Below the pieces are notes generated by a model that was not told the origin of the DNA, searched no databases, and worked only from the letters and a program-made list of their open reading frames with translations. Below, piece after piece: positions 59,711-64,000 of a stretch of 64,000 nucleotides of DNA. A program made the position numbers and the translations under genes. The first letter of the stretch is position 1; the number at the start of each line of letters is the position of its first letter. This DNA comes from Planotetraspora phitsanulokensis (lineage in GTDB: Bacteria > Actinomycetota > Actinomycetes > Streptosporangiales > Streptosporangiaceae). The stretch lies in contig NZ_BOOP01000003.1 in NCBI RefSeq assembly GCF_016863295.1, positions 248,001 to 312,000 of the forward strand, in the 5' to 3' direction.

Positions 59711-60340
59711 TCAGCAGGCCGAGAGCATGCTGCTCAGGGCGCTCTTCTCGGCGCTGTCCACCGAGAGGCCATAGGTGTACTTCACCTGGACCCAGGCCCT
59801 GGCGTAGGTGCAGCGGAACGATGTCAGAGAAGGTTTCCAGGTGGCCGGGTCCTGGTCGCCCTTGCTCTGGTTGACGTTGTCGGTGACGGCCCACAGCTGC
59901 GGCCTGCTCAGGTCGTTGGCGAACGCCTGGCGTCGCGAGGTGGTCCAGTTCCAGGCGCCCGACTGCCAGGCCTCGGCGAGCGGGACCATGTGGTCGATGT
60001 CGACGTCGGAGGCGGCGGTCCAGGTGGCCCCGTCATACGGGCTGTACCAGCGGCCCGAGGTCGCGGCGCAGGACGAGTTGGTGACCACGGACGTGCCGTC
60101 CCGCTTGAGCACCGTTTCCCGCGTGTCGCACGCGCCCGAGATGGTGATCCAGTGGGGGAACAGGCTCCGGTCGTAGGTGGAGGCGTGTGATTCGGCGGCG
60201 ACGGTGAGCCCGGCAAGTTCCGACTTCGCGGTGCTCGCCGACGGAATTCCGGGCGGGGTGGCGGAGGCGGGGCCCGCGGTCAATCCCAGGACGACAAGAG
60301 CCGCCAGGGCTGCTGACACCACAGAGACAACTCGGCGCAT
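59711..60340 (-). CDS. Secreted HNH-type endonuclease (DUF1524-like)
   Basis: A 209-residue exported protein from ATG 60340. Signal peptide residues 1-28 (VVSAALAALVVLGLTAGPASA). Mature part contains a DUF1524/HNH pattern: DIDHMVPLAEAWQSGAWNW (the His near residue 118 acts with Asp), then an ending FRCTYARAWVQVKYTYGL. Two Cys pairs (CDTRE, SSC; and FRC, SAC at the end) point to disulfides of an extracellular enzyme. It would cleave nucleic acids in the environment. Confidence 0.88.
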   Translation of the reverse strand: MRRVVSVVSAALAALVVLGLTAGPASATPPGIPSASTAKSELAGLTVAAESHASTYDRSLFPHWITISGACDTRETVLKRDGTSVVTNSSCAATSGRWYSPYDGATWTAASDVDIDHMVPLAEAWQSGAWNWTTSRRQAFANDLSRPQLWAVTDNVNQSKGDQDPATWKPSLTSFRCTYARAWVQVKYTYGLSVDSAEKSALSSMLSAC

Positions 60341-60757
60341 GGCGAGTCGGTCCCTTTCTGGCCGGCGTCCTCGGCCAGGTGAGGGGTGCCTGGTCGGGGG
60401 CGAGGATGCGGCCAAAGGGGACGTTTACATGCATTCCTGGCAATTCAGTAAAGATCGCGTTAACTGTCGTGAGCGACCTGATTGCCGATTCCTGCGGGGA
60501 AGCCAGGGCCGGCCGATCATCGCTTCTGCCCTCGGCGGAGCAGTCGTCGGGTGCACGCCAGGCGGTGGGAACCGGGCTTGGCGCGCCTTCTGTTTCGTCA
60601 CCGGCGAGGGGTTGCCCCACCTCCGCCGCCGGAGCGGGCGAACAGGCCTCCCCCACGGTTCAGGTAACCATCGACGACGTCAGGTGACGGGCAACGCCCA
60701 CCACCGGGAGCCGGGAACGTAGTAGTAATTGCTTCGTGAAGCAAGTAAAATGTGTTC
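60341..60757. other. Intergenic region between HNH nuclease and MarR
   Basis: About 420 bases upstream of both divergent genes, with no convincing coding frame. It ends with the MarR palindrome. Confidence 0.4.
60729..60744. promoter_or_regulatory. MarR operator palindrome
   Basis: TTGCTTC (60729-60735), spacer GT, GAAGCAA (60738-60744), 7-base arms, 14 bases before the marR ATG. Consistent with autorepression. Confidence 0.75.
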
Positions 60758-61216
60758 ATGCCTTCAGCGCAGCCGTTGCAGCCACTGAGTCCTGACGAGG
60801 AAGCGCTGCTCCGCGCGCTGCCTCGTCTGATGTACGCACTCCCCCGCGCGATCGACGCCGACATGGTGCGCGAACAACAGCTGACACTCATCGAGTGGTC
60901 GGCCATGACGCGGTTGTGCGAGGTCCCGCAGCGGCGGATGCGGATGGGCGAACTCGCGGCCGCCTGCGAACTCTCCCTGAGCGGGATGACCCGCATCGTC
61001 ACCCGCCTGGAAAGTCAGGGCATGATCGAACGGGTCAGGTGCGATGACGACGCCCGCGGGTGGAACGCCGTCCTCACCGACGCCGGCCTGGCCCGCCTGG
61101 AACGGGCATGGCCGACCAACTTGGCCAGCGTGCGCCGGCACTTCCTCGACCACCTCGAAGGCGTCGATCTCGCCCGGCTCGCCCGTGCGATTCAGCACGT
61201 CCCGATCAACGACTGA
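60758..61216 (+). CDS. MarR family transcriptional regulator
   Basis: A 152-residue winged-helix regulator from ATG 60758. MarR core: LTLIEWSAMTRLCEVPQRRM, the recognition helix LAAACELSLSGMTRIVTRLESQGMI, then wing RVRCDDDARGWNAVLTDAG. A TTGCTTC palindrome just upstream suggests autorepression. It is convergent with the ECF sigma gene, so its target is either itself or something distant. Confidence 0.9.
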   Translation: MPSAQPLQPLSPDEEALLRALPRLMYALPRAIDADMVREQQLTLIEWSAMTRLCEVPQRRMRMGELAAACELSLSGMTRIVTRLESQGMIERVRCDDDARGWNAVLTDAGLARLERAWPTNLASVRRHFLDHLEGVDLARLARAIQHVPIND

Positions 61217-61299
61217 CGCCGGCGCCGAGCCGCCTCATGCCGCTCGGTCTCTCGGCATCCGGCGAAGCCGTGGTACGCCGGGCGCGGTCGGCTGAGCGG

Positions 61300-62223
61300 T
61301 CATCGCCTGGGCCGGCGCGCCTGTCGTACTTGGCGGTCGATCGCCCAGGCGTCCGCCACCGGGCCCACATGCCCGAGCTTGTCGGGGTTGATCACCGAGC
61401 GGATCGTCTGGATCCGTCCGTCGAGTACATCGAGCGCCAGGGCGTAGAGCACCTTGCCGTCCGGGTCGTGGAAGATCGCGCCCGGCTGGCCGTTGACCTC
61501 GTGCGGCTCGAACGTCACGCCGATCCGGGCCATCGGGAGGAAGAAGGCGGCAATCAGCCGGGCCACGTTCTCGGCGCCGATGACGGCCCTGGCCAGCTGC
61601 GGGGCCTTGCCGCCGCCGTCGCCGACCATCGAAACGTCGGCGGCGAGCAGTTCTCGCAGGCCGGCGACGTCGCCTTCGCGAAGGGCCTCGAAGAACCGCG
61701 ACGCCAGTTCCTCCCGCTCTTCGCGGACCGCTTCGAAGCGCGGCCGCCCGGCCTCCATATGCCGCCGCGCCCGCACCAGCAGTTGCCGGCACGCCGCCTC
61801 CGACCGCTCCACCGCCGCGGCGACCTCGTCGAACCCGAAGCCGAACACCTCCCGCAGCACGAACACCGCCCGCTCCAGCGGGCTGAGCCGCTCCAGCAGC
61901 AGCAGCGCCGCAATCGACACCGAGTCGGCCAGTTCCATTGACCGCGCCGGATCCTGATACGGATCGCTCAGCAGCGGCTCGGGGAACCACGGGCCTACGT
62001 ACGCCTCCCGCCGCACCCTCGCGGAGCGCAGCACATCGATCGAGATCCGCGTCACCGCGGCCGACAGAAAGGCCTTGGTCGACGTGGGCCGGGTCGCCGA
62101 GCCGTCAAAACGCAGCCATGTCTCCTGCACCGCGTCCTCGGCCTCAGTCACACTGCCGAGAATCCGATAGGCGATCGAAAACAGCATCGGCCGCAGTTCC
62201 TCGAACTCTTCGACCTTGCTCAC
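61300..62223 (-). CDS. ECF41-type sigma factor (SigJ-like)
   Basis: A 307-residue ECF sigma factor from GTG 62223, chosen for GGAGGGGA upstream. Region 2 (residues about 5-75: RILGSVTEAEDAVQETWLRF) and region 4 (about 110-165: LSPLERAVFVLREVFGFGFDEVA) are followed by a SnoaL-like C-terminal domain (170-290) that controls activity. The ECF41 signature is complete: WFPEP in the linker, VGDGGGK near 213, and NPDKL near 283. The neighbouring gene encodes an AhpD-like protein, the usual ECF41 partner, and has the ECF41 promoter motif in front. Confidence 0.93.
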   Translation of the reverse strand: MSKVEEFEELRPMLFSIAYRILGSVTEAEDAVQETWLRFDGSATRPTSTKAFLSAAVTRISIDVLRSARVRREAYVGPWFPEPLLSDPYQDPARSMELADSVSIAALLLLERLSPLERAVFVLREVFGFGFDEVAAAVERSEAACRQLLVRARRHMEAGRPRFEAVREEREELASRFFEALREGDVAGLRELLAADVSMVGDGGGKAPQLARAVIGAENVARLIAAFFLPMARIGVTFEPHEVNGQPGAIFHDPDGKVLYALALDVLDGRIQTIRSVINPDKLGHVGPVADAWAIDRQVRQARRPRR

Positions 62224-62373
62224 GCCGAATCCCCTCCTTTGATGCCCTCCCACCCGGCCGTACGCGCCGGCGCAGGCATCTTCTGGTGATCATCCGAACC
62301 ACCGGCAGGCCACAGTAAGGCCCCCCGAGCCCGGGGTCCCGCATCAGGGCCCCGAGCCGGTTGCTGACGCCGT

Positions 62374-62847
62374 TCAGTGGAACTGCCCGGGCTCGTAGTC
62401 GCCGGCCGGCTGCCGGGTGATGATGTTCAGCCGGTTCGCCGTGTTCATGAACGAGATCAGGATCACCAGGGCGGTGAGCTGCTCCTGGTCGTAGTGCTTG
62501 GCGGTGTACGCCCACACCTCGTCGCTGACCCCACCGGCCCCGTCCGCGACCCGGGTCCCCTCCTCCGCCAGCTCCAGCGCGGCACGCTCGGCCGGGGTGA
62601 AGACCGTGGCCTCCCGCCACGCCGCGACCAGGTTCAGCCGCACCGAGGTCTCGCCGGCAGCGGCGGCCTCTTTGGTGTGCATGTCGACGCACACGGCGCA
62701 GCCGTTGATCTGACTTACGCGAAGCGCCACCAGCTCCTGCGTGGCCGTCGGCAACGACGAATCCTTGAGCGCCTTGCCCGCCGACATGAAGTACTTGAGG
62801 GCCTTGCCGGCCGTCGGGTCGGCGAAGTAGTTCAGTCGCGCGTCCAT
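62374..62847 (-). CDS. Carboxymuconolactone decarboxylase/AhpD-like protein
   Basis: A 157-residue AhpD-fold protein from ATG 62847. The CxxCxxxH active motif reads GCAVCVDMHTKEA near residue 52-64, so it has a peroxidase-type redox Cys pair. It likely reduces peroxides using an electron donor. The gene is one of the standard targets of ECF41 sigma factors and lies just behind the TGTCACA-CGTC promoter motif. Confidence 0.92.
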   Translation of the reverse strand: MDARLNYFADPTAGKALKYFMSAGKALKDSSLPTATQELVALRVSQINGCAVCVDMHTKEAAAAGETSVRLNLVAAWREATVFTPAERAALELAEEGTRVADGAGGVSDEVWAYTAKHYDQEQLTALVILISFMNTANRLNIITRQPAGDYEPGQFH

Positions 62848-62887
62848 GCTGTGCTCCTCTGTGGTCGCCAGTGGCTACACCCCCTGA

Positions 62888-62914
62888 GACGGGGTAGCGC
62901 GCCCCCCTGTGACA
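62888..62914 (-). promoter_or_regulatory. ECF41-type promoter
   Basis: On the minus strand: TGTCACA (62914-62908), 16-base spacer, CGTC (62891-62888), ending 40 bases upstream of the AhpD-like ATG. This matches the published ECF41 promoter pattern (TGTCACA, 15-16 bases, CGTC). It directly links the sigma factor to its partner gene. Confidence 0.85.
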
Positions 62915-63425
62915 TGGACGAATGTGACCTGCGTCTCCCGGCTGCCGAGCCAGGCCGGCTGGTCGCCGGTCAGACCGCGCTCTGCGCAGTGGCGCCGCTG
63001 TCGTCGAGCACGGTGACCGCGTGCCGTTGACTGCCCCAGTCCCGGCATCTCTTAATGAGCGATCGCCCAAACCCCGTGCGACGGCGCCGAAGTGGGCAGT
63101 TGTCACGGTCTTTCCGTCTGCGGAGTCATGAATTACAGAAACGCCAATGGCTTCTCGCGACCTGACCGAAAAGGCGCTCGGGGTCGCTGCCGCACGAGGA
63201 CGACTTCGTCCGGCCAAGGGGACGACGGTAGGTGGCGTAGCAGCAAGAAGTGGGCAAGTATCGCCTCTTATTCCTTTTCATTCGAACTTGACTTATTTGT
63301 GTTTAGTAGGCAAATATCCCAGTGAAGATCGGTCTCACGCACCGCCGCCTACGCTAAAGTCGCCGACGGTTAAGTCACCCATGGCGGCCCACCTCCCCCC
63401 ATACATTTCTCTCGAAGGAGCGTTC
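62915..63425. other. Intergenic region before the binding-protein gene
   Basis: About 510 bases without a gene. It holds the promoter for the downstream binding-protein gene (63288). Locally AT-richer around 63240-63330. Confidence 0.45.
63288..63317 (+). promoter_or_regulatory. Putative sigma-70-like promoter
   Basis: TTGACT at 63288-63293 and AAATAT at 63312-63317 with 18 bases between, about 110 bases before the binding-protein ATG. Confidence 0.4.
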
Positions 63426-64000
63426 ATGAAGTTCGCTCGTCTACGCCGCGCCTCACTCGGAGGGGCACTGGCCATCGCGCTCGCCCTCGCGAGTGCGGCC
63501 TGTGGCGGCAGCGACTCGGAGAAGTCCCCCAACGGGCTGGAGAAGACCAACCTCAACGTCGGCGTCATGCCCATCATCGAGGGCGCCGCGGTCCAGATCG
63601 CGATCACCAAGGGGTACTTCAAGGCCGAGGGGCTGACCGTCAACCTCAAGCAGATAGCCGGTGGCGCCGCGGCCATCCCGCAGCTGAAGAGCGGGCAGCT
63701 CGACATCAGCCAGGGCGGGCACGTGGGCTGGCTGCTGGCGGCGGACAGCGGCACACTGAAGCCGAAGATCATCGCCGAGGCGTCCTCGATGACGAAGAAC
63801 CTCAACGCGATCCTCGTCGCCAAGGACTCCACGATCAGCAGCCCGAAGGACCTGGTCGGCAAGAAGATCGCCACCAACGCCAAGCACGACCAGATCGCCC
63901 TGCTTGTCCGCTCTGCCCTCGCGCCCTACGGGGTCCAGATTGACGAGGACAAGGACTTCCAGCTCATCCCGTTCCCCAATCAGGAGGCGGCGCTCAAGGA
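63426..64000 (+). CDS. ABC transporter substrate-binding lipoprotein, NMT1/SsuA type (start only)
   Basis: The gene runs past the window end; 191 codons are visible from ATG 63426 after GAAGGAGCG. Lipobox SAAC near residue 26 and a Ser/Gly linker. The mature part NVGVMPIIEGAAVQIAITKG, KQIAGGAAAIPQLKSGQLDI and SSPKDLVGKKIATN is the NMT1/SsuA (nitrate, sulfonate or thiamine precursor) pattern, giving a Venus-flytrap receptor outside the membrane. Its permease and ATPase should follow downstream outside the window. Confidence 0.92.
   Translation, partial: MKFARLRRASLGGALAIALALASAACGGSDSEKSPNGLEKTNLNVGVMPIIEGAAVQIAITKGYFKAEGLTVNLKQIAGGAAAIPQLKSGQLDISQGGHVGWLLAADSGTLKPKIIAEASSMTKNLNAILVAKDSTISSPKDLVGKKIATNAKHDQIALLVRSALAPYGVQIDEDKDFQLIPFPNQEAALK

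Noticed and set aside
1-64000. tRNA and rRNA genes
   Set aside because: No stretch with an intact T-arm (GGTTCGAATCC-like) and acceptor pairing, and no rRNA-like sequence, was found on reading both strands.

Overview
The window is chromosomal DNA of a high-GC actinomycete. GC content is high throughout, GTG and TTG starts are common, and families typical of actinobacteria are present: a bL37-like ribosomal peptide, DUF1707, a DUF6343-like protein, an EXLDI protein, an ECF41 sigma factor and many TetR, MarR and PadR regulators. The mix resembles Streptosporangiales (Streptosporangium or Nonomuraea type), but the genus cannot be fixed from sequence alone. No rRNA, tRNA, CRISPR array, intact insertion sequence or prophage was recognised.

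Layout. 0-8 kb: tail of cyanase, a PadR regulator with its membrane partner, a LuxR-type remnant, a frameshifted DUF1996 lipoprotein, a DUF305/flavocytochrome reductase operon, and a membrane-anchored peptidoglycan-binding protein beside a truncated dehydrogenase. 8-15 kb: aldo/keto reductase and divergent TetR gene with palindromic operators, an XRE regulator, a methyltransferase, and a TetR/FAD-monooxygenase pair. 15-21 kb: a small secreted protein, a structured leader, a Ro60/TROVE gene followed by bL37, a DrrAB-type ABC exporter, DUF1707 and EXLDI genes. 21-31 kb: an orphan KdpD kinase, a P450, DUF6343-like protein, a decayed YeiH-type exporter locus, an orphan histidine kinase, a DUF4253 remnant and small unknowns. 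31-40 kb: SgcJ/EcaC protein, secreted M28 aminopeptidase, the TctCBA tricarboxylate transporter divergent from TctDE, and an orphan TAXI binding protein. 40-50 kb: DUF4184, an ABC exporter pair, a tandem P-loop protein, DUF1772/TetR, a quinone-oxidoreductase-like enzyme, a thioredoxin/DsbD-alpha-like lipoprotein pair, a fragment of an M28 gene and a YoaK protein. 50-64 kb: STAS protein, a frameshifted HD-domain gene, a methyltransferase, VOC/MarR pair, a metallophosphoesterase remnant, a YncE/phosphatase fusion beside an ABC exporter, a secreted HNH nuclease, MarR, an ECF41 sigma/AhpD-like pair with its promoter motif, and the start of an NMT1/SsuA-type binding protein.

How genes work together. 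Most units are small regulator-plus-target modules in which the intergenic space carries a visible operator: PadR at 1881, TetR at 9280 and 9308, EXLDI at 20934, TctD repeats at 36475, MarR at 52701 and 60729, and an ECF41 promoter at 62888. The most interesting locus is the Ro60/TROVE gene, with a cloverleaf-like foldable leader and a 28-codon ORF upstream. Several genes are broken by frameshifts or truncation (DUF1996, YeiH-type exporter, HD domain, HIBADH-like, metallophosphoesterase, M28 tail, DUF4253, LuxR), so the region is in active decay as well as accessory.
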